Shown one piece after another: positions 9,357 through 18,281 of a stretch of 57,262 nt of DNA. Both the position numbers and the translations under genes were made by a program. The notes under the pieces are model-generated. The model searched no databases and was not told the origin of the DNA. It was given only the letters and a program-made list of their open reading frames with translations. The DNA lies in NCBI GenBank assembly GCA_031285685.1, contig JAITVS010000205.1:1-57262 (forward strand). The letters run 5' to 3'. Each line of letters opens with the position of its first letter. The first letter of the stretch is position 1. This stretch comes from Tannerella sp. GTDB taxonomy: Bacteria > Bacteroidota > Bacteroidia > Bacteroidales > Tannerellaceae.

Positions 9357-10088
9357 TTAATTCGCCGGTTCATTTAATAAATCCATAAATTCCATTGTGC
9401 GGGCTTCCATGTTATTCACGACATTATCTACCTGCGAAACCAGATAGTTATAGCCGAATAAAGCGACAATTCCTACCACAAGACCTCCGACAGTAGTAAC
9501 AAGCGCTTCATAGATACCGCTGGAAAGTAAAGTCACATCCACATTTGTACCCGCATTTGCCATATCGAAAAAAGCGCGAACCATACCTGTTACGGTTCCA
9601 AGGAAACCGATCATGGGCGCCCCCGCTGCAATTGTTGCAAGAATGGGAAATCCTTTTTCTAATTTGGCCACTTCAATGTTGCCGACGTTTTCTATCGCAA
9701 CAAGTACATCATTCATCGGTCGTCCGAGGCGTGAGATGCCTTTTTCTATCATCCGTGCAGACGGATTTTTTGTTTTGCGGCAGAGGTTGATAGCCGAATC
9801 TATTTTACCATCATGTATATAATCTTTGATACGGTTCATGAAGCCTTCATCGCTTTTATTCGCGCGGCGTATAAGCAAGAAACGCTGAATAAAAATAAAG
9901 ATCGCGATAACGGATAACGCCAGCAGTACGATCATGATCCATCCGCCTTTCATGGCAAGATCCAGGATATTCATCTGCGCTTCGGTCGTAATGGGATCCG
10001 TTACTGTGTCGGTCAGTACAAGTGGTGCGCCCGCGGCGGTTCCTGCTGCCTGGCCGCCTGCTTGTTGTAATAATAATAGAACGTTCAT
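9357..10088 (-). CDS. exbB: MotA/TolQ/ExbB family proton channel protein
   Basis: A 243-residue membrane protein. There is a helix at about 50-72 after an Ala/Gly-rich N-terminus, then a cytoplasmic region. Two closely spaced helices follow, near 150-172 (FLGTVTGMVRAF, the family signature) and 190-215 (VTTVGGLVVGIVALFGYN). With ExbD it should form the proton-driven motor that energises TonB. It lies 25 bp downstream of pdxJ and 8 bp upstream of exbD. Confidence 0.94.
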   Translation of the reverse strand: MNVLLLLQQAGGQAAGTAAGAPLVLTDTVTDPITTEAQMNILDLAMKGGWIMIVLLALSVIAIFIFIQRFLLIRRANKSDEGFMNRIKDYIHDGKIDSAINLCRKTKNPSARMIEKGISRLGRPMNDVLVAIENVGNIEVAKLEKGFPILATIAAGAPMIGFLGTVTGMVRAFFDMANAGTNVDVTLLSSGIYEALVTTVGGLVVGIVALFGYNYLVSQVDNVVNNMEARTMEFMDLLNEPAN

Positions 10089-10113
10089 ATTTTTATTAAT
10101 TAAATGTTTCTTT

Positions 10114-10833
10114 TTATTTTTGTTTCAGGCATTCTTTATATAGCGCGATCGTCTTTTCGAGGCCATAGTACAAGGCGTCACTGATTAACGCATGTCCGAT
10201 TGATACTTCATCGATCCAGGGTATTTCGGATGCGAAATATTCGAGGTTCACGAGGCTCAGGTCATGTCCTGCGTTTACCCCCATGCCCAATTCTTTCGCG
10301 CAACGCGCCGCGTCGATAAATGGCCGGATCGCTTCTTCTTTTCCTTTTCCATAATTTTCCGCATAGGGCCCTGTATAAAGTTCGATACGGTCTGTTCCGG
10401 TTTTCGCCGCGAATTTTATATTATTCAAATCTGTTTCTACAAAGATGGAAGTGCGTATACTTTTGGATGCGAACAATTCAACTAACTCCGTGAGCTTATT
10501 CAGGTTGGCTTCCACATTCCATCCCTGATTGGATGTGAGCGCGTCGGGTGCGTCGGGAACAAGGGTAACCTGTGTCGGTTTGACTTTCATAATCAGGTCG
10601 ATAAATTCCGGACACGGATAGCCTTCAATATTCAGCTCGGTTCTGATAATGGGTTTGATATTATAGATATCACTGTATCTGATATGACGTTCATCCGGTC
10701 GTGGGTGTACCGTAATCCCCTGCGCCCCGAATGATTCGCAATCTTGTGCTACTTTTTTTACATCGGGAATATTTCCACCACGTGAGTTACGTATAGTTGC
10801 AACTTTATTTATATTTACACTTAAATTTATCAT
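10114..10833 (-). CDS. pdxJ: pyridoxine 5'-phosphate synthase
   Basis: A 239-residue TIM-barrel enzyme of typical length. It condenses 1-deoxyxylulose 5-phosphate with aminoacetone 3-phosphate to make pyridoxine 5'-phosphate. The HPRPDERHI motif, the NIEGYP glutamate loop, TLVPD and NAGHDLS are all visible and characteristic. It is the first gene of the operon with exbB, exbD, the TonB-like gene and DJ-1. It is divergent from nadK. From memory, the pdxJ/exbB/exbD/tonB order next to nadK recurs in Bacteroides relatives. Confidence 0.96.
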   Translation of the reverse strand: MINLSVNINKVATIRNSRGGNIPDVKKVAQDCESFGAQGITVHPRPDERHIRYSDIYNIKPIIRTELNIEGYPCPEFIDLIMKVKPTQVTLVPDAPDALTSNQGWNVEANLNKLTELVELFASKSIRTSIFVETDLNNIKFAAKTGTDRIELYTGPYAENYGKGKEEAIRPFIDAARCAKELGMGVNAGHDLSLVNLEYFASEIPWIDEVSIGHALISDALYYGLEKTIALYKECLKQK

Positions 10834-10853
10834 GCTAAATGTCTGTTATTATA

Positions 10854-10861
10854 TATCTTTG
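10854..10861 (+). promoter_or_regulatory. -7 box for nadK
   Basis: TATCTTTG fits the Bacteroidales -7 element TAnnTTTG exactly. No clear TTTG lies 19-20 bases upstream. A start near 10868 would give nadK a leader of about 79 bases. Confidence 0.45.
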
Positions 10862-10889
10862 CATACGCTTTTGCAAGAAAAGCCAAGCG

Positions 10890-10897
10890 CAAATGTA
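10890..10897 (-). promoter_or_regulatory. -7 box for the pdxJ operon
   Basis: Read on the minus strand the sequence is TACATTTG, a full match to TAnnTTTG. I see no good -33 element. It faces pdxJ, with an expected leader of about 50 bases, and overlaps the divergent nadK leader. Confidence 0.4.
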
Positions 10898-10946
10898 CAA
10901 GTAATTACTGAAATAACAGAATAATTGTCTAAAAAATATATTAACA

Positions 10947-11819
10947 ATGAAGATAGGGGTTTTCGGTAGCGAATGCAAAGAAGATAAATTGCATGTAATA
11001 AAAGGTCTGTTTGAAAAGCTTCGTGATTTGAAGGCTGAGATTTATGTGCAATCTTCATTTTGTGATTTTCTGGAGCAGACCTTTAACTATGGTCCTGAAA
11101 GATCAGGAATTATAAAAGATGACATGTCCGAACTGGACATTGCATTGAGTGTCGGCGGAGACGGAACATTTTTGCGTACGGCGCTCCAAATCGATAAGCA
11201 GAATATTCCTATACTGGGTATTAATACCGGACGCCTTGGATTTCTTGCAGATATCAGCAGTGATCAGATCGATGAGACATTGGACGAATTATTCCGGGGC
11301 GATTATAAAATAGAAGAACGTTCCTTATTGCGACTGTCCACGGAGGAGCATGCGTTCAGCGGCTTTAATTATGCACTCAATGAAATAGCCATATTAAAGC
11401 GTGATACTTCATCCATGATTACAATCCATACTTTTTTAAATGATGATTATCTGACATCCTATCAGGCGGATGGGCTTGTCGTCGCTACTCCTACAGGCTC
11501 CACGGCTTATTCAATGAGTGTGAACGGGCCTATTTTATTACCGCAAAACAGGAATTTTATTCTTAGTCCTGTTGCGCCTCATTCCCTGAATGTGCGTCCG
11601 ATCGTTATTCCGGATGATTATACAATCACTTTAAAAATCGAAAGTCGCACAAATTCCTTTCTTGTCTCATTAGATGGACGTTCTGATGATTTTCCGGAAG
11701 GTATTGTATTGAAAATCAATAAGGCTGACTTTAAGGCGCGTTTAATTAAGCGATTTAATCAGACTTTTTACCAAACTTTGAGAGAAAAATTGATGTGGGG
11801 AGCGGATCGTAGAAGTTAA
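10947..11819 (+). CDS. nadK: NAD kinase
   Basis: A 290-residue enzyme that phosphorylates NAD to NADP. The diagnostic GGDGT motif is at residues 70-74. NTGRLGFL, NEIAI, DGLVVATPTGSTAYSMS and the C-terminal SLDGR segment follow in the expected order. The length is normal. It is divergent from pdxJ across a 113-bp intergenic region with a promoter-like box on each strand. Confidence 0.97.
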   Translation: MKIGVFGSECKEDKLHVIKGLFEKLRDLKAEIYVQSSFCDFLEQTFNYGPERSGIIKDDMSELDIALSVGGDGTFLRTALQIDKQNIPILGINTGRLGFLADISSDQIDETLDELFRGDYKIEERSLLRLSTEEHAFSGFNYALNEIAILKRDTSSMITIHTFLNDDYLTSYQADGLVVATPTGSTAYSMSVNGPILLPQNRNFILSPVAPHSLNVRPIVIPDDYTITLKIESRTNSFLVSLDGRSDDFPEGIVLKINKADFKARLIKRFNQTFYQTLREKLMWGADRRS

Positions 11820-11878
11820 ATATTCTTAACGAAATGCATTTTTCTGTCGAAAAATTATGTTGAACAACATAAATGCAT

Positions 11879-11964
11879 TATCTTTGCATTGTGTTTTTCA
11901 TGGTATTAGATTTAAGGTTAACAATGAAGATTGTGGTTGTCGTGAGACAACCTTTTCTTTTTTA
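11879..11964 (+). ncRNA. candidate small RNA downstream of nadK
   Basis: TATCTTTG at 11879-11886 is a full -7 box, with TTG at 11860-11862 as a poor -33 element (16-base spacer). A transcript starting near 11893 would run about 60-70 bases. It would end at the hairpin GGTTGTC (11935-11941), GTGA, GACAACC (11946-11952), followed by TTTTCTTTTTTA. No convincing reading frame lies inside. Upstream of the box are ATGTTG-AA-CAACAT and two self-palindromic AATGCATT blocks. It could instead be the 3' region of the nadK transcript. Confidence 0.45.
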
Positions 11965-11970
11965 TAGAGG

Positions 11971-11998
11971 TCCCGATTCTTTTTTCGGGATTTTTTTA
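11971..11998 (+). terminator. second intrinsic terminator after nadK
   Basis: TCCCGA (11971-11976) pairs with TCGGGA (11985-11990) and is followed by seven T. It backs up the terminator at 11935-11964 and separates the plus-strand nadK region from the convergent esterase gene. Confidence 0.75.
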
Positions 11999-12049
11999 TC
12001 CAATAATATTTTCGGCAAACAGGTTGAAATCAGGCGTGTAGTTTGATTT

Positions 12050-12859
12050 TTAATTGTTCTTGTAAAAAAAGTTCCTGAAGAACAGAAGCTGATATTCAAT
12101 GGAATTATTCCAGTATTGTCCGTTATGCACCCCCGGTCGTGATATGTAATCGTGATTAATCTTGCGATCGGTCAATTCGCGATGCAGGTTTTCATTTACT
12201 TCGTGGAAAAAGTCTTCTGTTCCGCAATCTATGATCATGGTCAGATCCGGTTTTATGAGGTGTAATTGTTTGATAACGGTATGATTGTCCCAGCGCTCCC
12301 TGTTTTCCTTGTAATTACCCAGACTGTTTTTCATTTCCCAATTGTCAGGGAACGGACGGATATCAACGCCTCCGCTGGTGGACCCGCATGCCCCGAAAAT
12401 ATCCTGGTGGCGGATACCGAGCCATAATCCTCCGTGACCACCCATACTGAGTCCCGTTATCGCCCGTCCCGACCTGTTTTTTTTTGTTTTGTAGTTCTTG
12501 TCGATATACCCTGTCAGTTCTTCGGATACGTAGGTTTCGTATTTCATTTTCGGATTTACAGGGCTGTCCCAGTACCATGAATTTTTTCCGTCCGGACAAA
12601 CAATGATCATATTGTATTGTGTTGCCAATTCAGGAAGATCCGGTTTTATCTGTATCCATGATTTATGGTTGCCTCCATATCCATGAAGCAGGTATAGCAC
12701 AGGAAGATTTTTTTTGCTCTCATAATCAGCGGGAAGGATGATGACGTTTTTTACTTTCATATCCATAGAAGGGCTTGAAATTTCTATCGTATCGACTTGT
12801 TTTGAGAATGTATTAACGGATGAAATAAAGCCGATTAGAATGATAAATAGTTTGTTCAT
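12050..12859 (-). CDS. secreted esterase, alpha/beta hydrolase (PF00756 esterase-D-like family)
   Basis: A 269-residue protein with an N-terminal signal peptide. The oxyanion-hole region is LYLLHGYGG. The nucleophile motif is GLSMGG with S138. The acid is likely in DCGTEDFF (D211 or D216), and the catalytic histidine is in RPGVHNGQYW (H245). The fold and motif order fit the family of acetylxylan, feruloyl and tributyrin-type esterases. The substrate cannot be told from sequence. It probably acts in the periplasm. It is monocistronic, with a TATCTTTG box just upstream. Confidence 0.88.
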   Translation of the reverse strand: MNKLFIILIGFISSVNTFSKQVDTIEISSPSMDMKVKNVIILPADYESKKNLPVLYLLHGYGGNHKSWIQIKPDLPELATQYNMIIVCPDGKNSWYWDSPVNPKMKYETYVSEELTGYIDKNYKTKKNRSGRAITGLSMGGHGGLWLGIRHQDIFGACGSTSGGVDIRPFPDNWEMKNSLGNYKENRERWDNHTVIKQLHLIKPDLTMIIDCGTEDFFHEVNENLHRELTDRKINHDYISRPGVHNGQYWNNSIEYQLLFFRNFFYKNN

Positions 12860-12890
12860 GAATGTGATGTTTTCGAATCATTGAATCCGC

Positions 12891-12898
12891 CAAAGATA
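12891..12898 (-). promoter_or_regulatory. -7 box for the esterase gene
   Basis: The minus-strand reading is TATCTTTG, a complete match to TAnnTTTG, 32 bp before the esterase ATG. No -33 TTTG is visible at the usual distance. Confidence 0.45.
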
Positions 12899-12981
12899 TA
12901 AAAAAACAAACAAGAATAAGTATAATTATACATATAGCTAAAAAAAATGCGTAAAAATCTATGTTGCAATGAAAAAAAGTC

Positions 12982-12989
12982 TATCTTTG
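12982..12989 (+). promoter_or_regulatory. -7 box for secDF
   Basis: TATCTTTG matches the Bacteroidales -7 element. A TTG at 12964-12966 is closer than the usual 19 bases. The expected leader before secDF is about 50 bases. Confidence 0.5.
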
Positions 12990-13045
12990 CACCTTGAAAA
13001 AATACGAACAAAAATTAAACTAATAACATAAATATATAGAAATCA

Positions 13046-16000
13046 ATGCAAAACAAAGGATTTGTAAGAGTATTCGCGATTTTGCTGGCGTTAGTATGTA
13101 TTTTCTATTTGTCATTTTCTTTTGTGACAAATAAATATAACAAAGAAGCGGCGGTTTATGCGAACGGAGATTCAGCAAAAGAAAGCTATTATCTGGATTC
13201 TCTGGCCAACAAGAAAGTATGGCTGGGTTATACATTAAAAGAATGTAGAGAGAATGAAATTACTTTGGGTCTGGACCTGAAAGGTGGTATGAATGTTATC
13301 CTTGAATTGAATGTGGCAGATGCAATCCGTTCACTTTCAAACAATAATAAGGATGAGAATTTCAACAAGGCCCTTGATGCCGCGTATGCGCGTCAGTCAA
13401 CAAGTCAGCGAGGATTCATCGATCTGTTTGTTGAAGAGTACAAGAAAATAGATCCGGGTGCGAGTTTGTCGGCCATTTTCAGTACATTTGAATTGAAGGA
13501 TAAAATTACTCTTCAGAGTTCTGACGAACAGGTTATCTCTGTTTTGCGCAGCGAATTGAAGAGTGCGATTGATAATTCATTTAATGTATTACGTACGCGT
13601 ATAGACCGGTTTGGCGTTGTGTCTCCTAACATTCAGCGTCTTGAAACGGATGGTCGTATTTTGGTCGAATTGCCGGGGGTTAAAGAGCCTGAACGTGTAC
13701 GTAAATTACTTCAGGGAAGTGCAAATCTTGAGTTTTGGGAAACGTATGATTTTTCACAGTTATACAATTCTTTGAATGAAGCGGATATGGTTTTGGCCCG
13801 GATGATGGAAGATCAGACATCGGAGGGGGAAGATTCTGCGAATACGGATAATACTTCAGTTGCGGCTTCTGATACTACAGCGATAGCATCACCGGATGCA
13901 CTTGCCGATGTCATTTCGGAGGCCGATTCATTGTTAGACCAATTCGGAACAGAGAATGAAGATGCTCTTCAATCAGCAGATGAATTATCCAAACAACATC
14001 CCCTGTTTTCAATTCTTATGCCTAACGTCTATAACGGACAGATTATTCCGGGTCCTGTCGTAGGAGTTGCCAGCAAGCAGGATATGGCAAAAGTAGATAG
14101 TTTACTTAATTTGAGGCAGGTCAGGGAAGTATTGCCTGATAAGGTTCTATTCAGATGGGCTGTAAAATCCCGTGATGAAAACGAGCAATATTTTGAATTA
14201 TACGCGTTGAAAGTAACAAACCGTGATGGTTCACCTGCGTTGAGCGGAGATGTGGTAACGGATGCCAACGCGGATTTTTCTCAGGATAACATGCGCCGTG
14301 GAGCACAACAGGTGGTTAGTATGGAGATGAATGCTGAAGGTGCAAAAGCATGGGCGCGTTTGACGAAAGAAAATATAGGTAGTAGTGTAGCGATCGTTCT
14401 TGATGATCTTGTATATTCGGCTCCTACCGTACAGGTGGAGATTACAGGCGGACGCTCACAAATTACGGGGAATTTTTCCGTTGAAGAAGCGAAGGACTTG
14501 GCTAATGTATTGAAATCAGGAAAAATGGCCGCTTCGGTTAATATCGTACAAGAAGACATTGTGGGTCCGTCACTTGGACAGGAAGCGATTAATGCCGGTG
14601 TTATTTCTTTTGCTGTGGCATTGGTTATCCTGATGATTTATATGTGTGCTATTTATGGCCTTCTTCCGGGTATGATCGTAAATGGCGCTTTGTTATTGAA
14701 TATATTCTTTACACTTGGTATTTTAGCTTCGTTTAAAGCCGTACTTACATTGCCGGGTATTGCCGGTATGGTGCTAACTCTCGGAATGGCGGTCGATGCG
14801 AATGTGTTGATTTATGAGCGTACCAAAGAAGAGTTGCGTGCAGGGAAGCAATTGGCCAGGGCGCTTGCCGATGGTTATAGTAATGCGTTTTCCGCGATTT
14901 TTGATGCGAATATAACCACGATGATTGCAGGTATTGTACTGTTTATTTTCGGTACGGGTCCGATCAAAGGTTTTGCGTGGACACTATTAATCGGTATTGC
15001 GGTTTCATTCCTTACTGCAGTATTCCTGACACGTCTTGTTTATGAATGGTTGTTGTCAAAAGATAAAATTAAAAATCTGACATTTACGACCGGCTTATCT
15101 AAAAACTTCCTTGTTAATCCGAGTTTTAATTTCCTTGGTAAACGCAAGATAGGATATCTGATACCTATGGTTATTATTGTTCTCGGTTCAATATCGATGA
15201 TGACAATCGGTTTGAATGCCGGCATTGATTTTACGGGAGGTCGTAATTATATCATACGTTTTGATCAGGATGTCCGTACAGACGATCTGCGCAATTCTCT
15301 TGATGAACAATTAGACGGATCTGTCAGCGTTATAACGATCGGTTCCGGAAATCAGGTCCGTGTGTCTACCAACTATAAAATAGGAGACAATAGCGCTTCT
15401 GTTGATGAGGAAATAAATGAGAAATTATATGAAGGAGTAAAAGAACTTCTTCCTGCAGGAACTACCTTGCAGCAATTTACAGACCAATACATACAAAGTT
15501 CCCAGAAGGTTGGGCCAAGTATGGCTGACGATATAAAGAACAGTGCAGTGATGGCGGTTATTATTGCTATGTTCTGTATGGCCTTGTATATATTGATACG
15601 TTTCCGTGACTGGGGATTTTCTATCGGGGTATTTGTCTCGGTATTTGTTACAACATTATGTATAATCGCATTTTATACTTTGTTATGGAAGATTCTTCCA
15701 TTCTCTATGGAGGTCGATCAGACATTTATTGCGGCAATTCTTACGGTTATCGGTTACTCTATTAATGATACCGTGGTTGTATTTGACCGTATCCGTGAGA
15801 CGATAAAAGACTATCCGAAACGTGATCGTTACCAGGTTATAAATGATGCATTGAATTCTACTTTATCACGTACATTCAATACTACATTGTCAACATTTGT
15901 TGTTGTATTATGTATATTCCTGTTGGGTGGTACTACAATACGTAGTTTTACTTTTGCAATCATGCTTGGTGTTCTTGTCGGAACATATTCTACCTTGTTT

Positions 16001-16087
16001 ATCGCTACACCGATCGCTTATGAAATACAGAAGCGTCGTATGGCAAAAAAGGGTATCGTACTTGAACCTGCAACAGCTAAAAAGTAA
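13046..16087 (+). CDS. secDF: protein translocase subunit SecDF (fused)
   Basis: A 1013-residue SecD-SecF fusion, the usual Bacteroidota arrangement. The N-terminal helix precedes the DLKGGMNVILE motif of SecD. A periplasmic P1 domain contains an acidic low-complexity insert at about 255-310. The SecD membrane half carries GMAVDANVLIYERTKEE. The SecF half begins near residue 700, with NAGIDFTGGRNYIIRF and later GYSINDTVVVFDRIRE. It uses proton-motive force to complete Sec-dependent export, which feeds the many exported proteins in this window. It is monocistronic and bounded by a strong terminator. Confidence 0.97.
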   Translation: MQNKGFVRVFAILLALVCIFYLSFSFVTNKYNKEAAVYANGDSAKESYYLDSLANKKVWLGYTLKECRENEITLGLDLKGGMNVILELNVADAIRSLSNNNKDENFNKALDAAYARQSTSQRGFIDLFVEEYKKIDPGASLSAIFSTFELKDKITLQSSDEQVISVLRSELKSAIDNSFNVLRTRIDRFGVVSPNIQRLETDGRILVELPGVKEPERVRKLLQGSANLEFWETYDFSQLYNSLNEADMVLARMMEDQTSEGEDSANTDNTSVAASDTTAIASPDALADVISEADSLLDQFGTENEDALQSADELSKQHPLFSILMPNVYNGQIIPGPVVGVASKQDMAKVDSLLNLRQVREVLPDKVLFRWAVKSRDENEQYFELYALKVTNRDGSPALSGDVVTDANADFSQDNMRRGAQQVVSMEMNAEGAKAWARLTKENIGSSVAIVLDDLVYSAPTVQVEITGGRSQITGNFSVEEAKDLANVLKSGKMAASVNIVQEDIVGPSLGQEAINAGVISFAVALVILMIYMCAIYGLLPGMIVNGALLLNIFFTLGILASFKAVLTLPGIAGMVLTLGMAVDANVLIYERTKEELRAGKQLARALADGYSNAFSAIFDANITTMIAGIVLFIFGTGPIKGFAWTLLIGIAVSFLTAVFLTRLVYEWLLSKDKIKNLTFTTGLSKNFLVNPSFNFLGKRKIGYLIPMVIIVLGSISMMTIGLNAGIDFTGGRNYIIRFDQDVRTDDLRNSLDEQLDGSVSVITIGSGNQVRVSTNYKIGDNSASVDEEINEKLYEGVKELLPAGTTLQQFTDQYIQSSQKVGPSMADDIKNSAVMAVIIAMFCMALYILIRFRDWGFSIGVFVSVFVTTLCIIAFYTLLWKILPFSMEVDQTFIAAILTVIGYSINDTVVVFDRIRETIKDYPKRDRYQVINDALNSTLSRTFNTTLSTFVVVLCIFLLGGTTIRSFTFAIMLGVLVGTYSTLFIATPIAYEIQKRRMAKKGIVLEPATAKK

Positions 16088-16113
16088 CAAAAACAAAACA
16101 AGTGATATTAAAG

Positions 16114-16147
16114 AAAAGCTGTTTCCATTTCCGGAAACAGCTTTTTT
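16114..16147. terminator. strong terminator between secDF and the M64 gene
   Basis: A 13-bp stem, AAAAGCTGTTTCC with its complement starting GGAAACAGC, is followed by TTTTTTATT. It ends secDF. The AAAA side makes it potentially bidirectional for the convergent peptidase gene. Confidence 0.88.
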
Positions 16148-16172
16148 ATTCAGGCCTGATCTATGTGTGAAG

Positions 16173-18278
16173 TCACCAGCGTTTGATTCGACTTTTGTCT
16201 AATATTTTCATGACAGGTGCCCCCAGTGGTTTTAGATTTTTCGTATGACTCCGCGTATCCGAAGGATATTCCGGAATAAGATCATCCCGCAGAAATTGAG
16301 AAAGAGAATAATTGAATCCTGCCAGCTTTTTGATACGTCTTACCTGCGCCCAGCGGGTTGGGGCATTGAAATAAGGGACATTGTCGTTCATGCAACTGTT
16401 GTATTCGGGCCTCCATATGCCTTTTGCATACATATCTGCTCCTTCGAAAGCGGCGACCATATTATATTTCGGATTATCGGCAAAACCTTTCCATGACGTT
16501 TGTTTAATATCACTGTAGAAATCTACATTCTCACACCATCCATAGGTTTTGAAGTTATTAATGATGTCTTTATCTTCTTCAGGAATAGTTTTCCCCGAAT
16601 AATAAATGTATTCGTCGGTTACTTTGGAAAAGCCATGGCCTGCTCCTTCATGAACCACTATTTTTTCGAATGCGCTGCCTACCGGGCACATACTGATTGA
16701 GAATCCTTCTCCATAGCCGATTTCCGCAGGAAGAGGATTAAACAGGTACATAGCACAGGTTCCTGCATATATAGATGCGTTAATAGGCATGATCACGGAT
16801 ATATCATTGATGTCGGCAGATTCAAGTTCGGTAACCGCGTTAAGGTATTCAACCACATTTTCCAGACTGCAATTGATTCCGGTAGAAAGACCTCCTTCCC
16901 AGACAGATTCGAATCGGGTATCAACTTTTGTGTTTGTTGATCGGATGCTAATGCCTTCTTCATTGGATATGGCAGTCACCATGTATACATTGAAATGATC
17001 CCTGTATTCGGTATAAGGGTAAACCGAAAAAAAATGTTTGGTCGCTGCACGCATATCCTGCTCATATTTGCCGGTCTCTTTGGCCATATCTATTGAAGTG
17101 TATCCGTCACCCATCATGACAATATTTACTCCGTTGCCGGTTGTGGCGCTTTGTAATTTGACCACCTCTTTGTCGGAATAGTATTCGGTTTCATGTACAT
17201 TTTGGCTAATCGTAATACTTTCACTCAACCCCCCGGCAGAAATATGAATCGTAGCTTGTCGTATGTCTTTATCTGTATTCGGGATAGCTGATATAATTAA
17301 TTGTGTACCTGCTTTTGTTACGTTGAGCCAATCGCCTGTATTTACGACACTGAATTCCCACGATGATTGGTCGGTAACAATATTTACAGATTCAACGCAG
17401 GTAGTATATGGGAGATTGATTTCAGACGGAAAAACTGACAAATAGCGACTTTCTGCATTGCGTTCCCAGTTACTTAGACTTGCAGAGGATGCGTTTTCAT
17501 CAACATATAAGGATGCATTCAACGAAAAGAGAGAGTTTTTCGACAACTGAAAACCATCTAATAACGGTGTAAGATCGCTTGTCAGGTTTGTCGTGTTCCC
17601 ATTTTCGAATTCGAGATCCAATCGGAGTTGTTGCTTTTCGGACGGCACAAAGCCGAATGTTTGTATGACGGCTGTCGCATAATAAGAATTTCGGGAGAAT
17701 GTAAAAGATGTGGTGGCAGGAGCTGAAAGAATGTTCGTCTGCATATTCAGCTCAGATGCCATGCCATTTAACTCAGCTTTAATCGTTTTTACTTTGTCAA
17801 GCATGGTGGCCGGTTTAACAGCAATGGATATTTTTAATTCTCCCGTCTGCCGCTTCATCAGTGCCGTATGATTGATATCCTGGTCACGTTCGGTATAAAC
17901 GTGCGCTGTGTACGTATAAAATAATCCGGGATTAGGAGCAATGCCGGTTCCGACATTGCTGATGAGCGCTTTTTCTTCGCTTACGGAAATAAATCCGGCA
18001 TTGTTATAAATGTATAACATCGCATCTCCCGGCTCTACGACTAACTGAAGGGTGGTTTCGCTCAGATTTTCAAAAGATTTGTTTTTTCCGGACGCGGTGA
18101 TTACATCAACCTGATATGTCGGTGGAATGACGTCTTCGATATTTGACGACCAATCCATTGTCAGTATAATCCCTCCTTCATCCGGATGCAGTGTGTTGTA
18201 GTTTTCATCATCTTTGCATCCGGAGAAGGCGGATAGGACAATAGTGATCAGGATGAAATGGAGAATCCTGTTCATCAT
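16173..18278 (-). CDS. lipoprotein with BACON domain and M64 (IgA-peptidase-like) metallopeptidase domain
   Basis: A 701-residue lipoprotein with lipobox SAFSGC (C21). Residues about 25-265 resemble the beta-rich DUF5119-type region of Bacteroidales lipoproteins, a tentative match. A BACON domain covers about 280-360, with the TTCVESVNIVTDQSSWEFSV strand pattern. The C-terminal half is the peptidase. GNGVNIVMMGDGYT opens it, and the metal site is HEGAGHGFSKVTDEY with H543, E544 and H548. Three residues separate E544 and H548 rather than the HExxH two, a spacing I associate with Bacteroidales M64 proteins. Surface location is likely and the substrate unknown. It starts three bases after the upstream BACON-repeat gene ends, so they are cotranscribed. 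Confidence 0.88.
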   Translation of the reverse strand: MMNRILHFILITIVLSAFSGCKDDENYNTLHPDEGGIILTMDWSSNIEDVIPPTYQVDVITASGKNKSFENLSETTLQLVVEPGDAMLYIYNNAGFISVSEEKALISNVGTGIAPNPGLFYTYTAHVYTERDQDINHTALMKRQTGELKISIAVKPATMLDKVKTIKAELNGMASELNMQTNILSAPATTSFTFSRNSYYATAVIQTFGFVPSEKQQLRLDLEFENGNTTNLTSDLTPLLDGFQLSKNSLFSLNASLYVDENASSASLSNWERNAESRYLSVFPSEINLPYTTCVESVNIVTDQSSWEFSVVNTGDWLNVTKAGTQLIISAIPNTDKDIRQATIHISAGGLSESITISQNVHETEYYSDKEVVKLQSATTGNGVNIVMMGDGYTSIDMAKETGKYEQDMRAATKHFFSVYPYTEYRDHFNVYMVTAISNEEGISIRSTNTKVDTRFESVWEGGLSTGINCSLENVVEYLNAVTELESADINDISVIMPINASIYAGTCAMYLFNPLPAEIGYGEGFSISMCPVGSAFEKIVVHEGAGHGFSKVTDEYIYYSGKTIPEEDKDIINNFKTYGWCENVDFYSDIKQTSWKGFADNPKYNMVAAFEGADMYAKGIWRPEYNSCMNDNVPYFNAPTRWAQVRRIKKLAGFNYSLSQFLRDDLIPEYPSDTRSHTKNLKPLGAPVMKILDKSRIKRW

Positions 18279-18281
18279 TTG

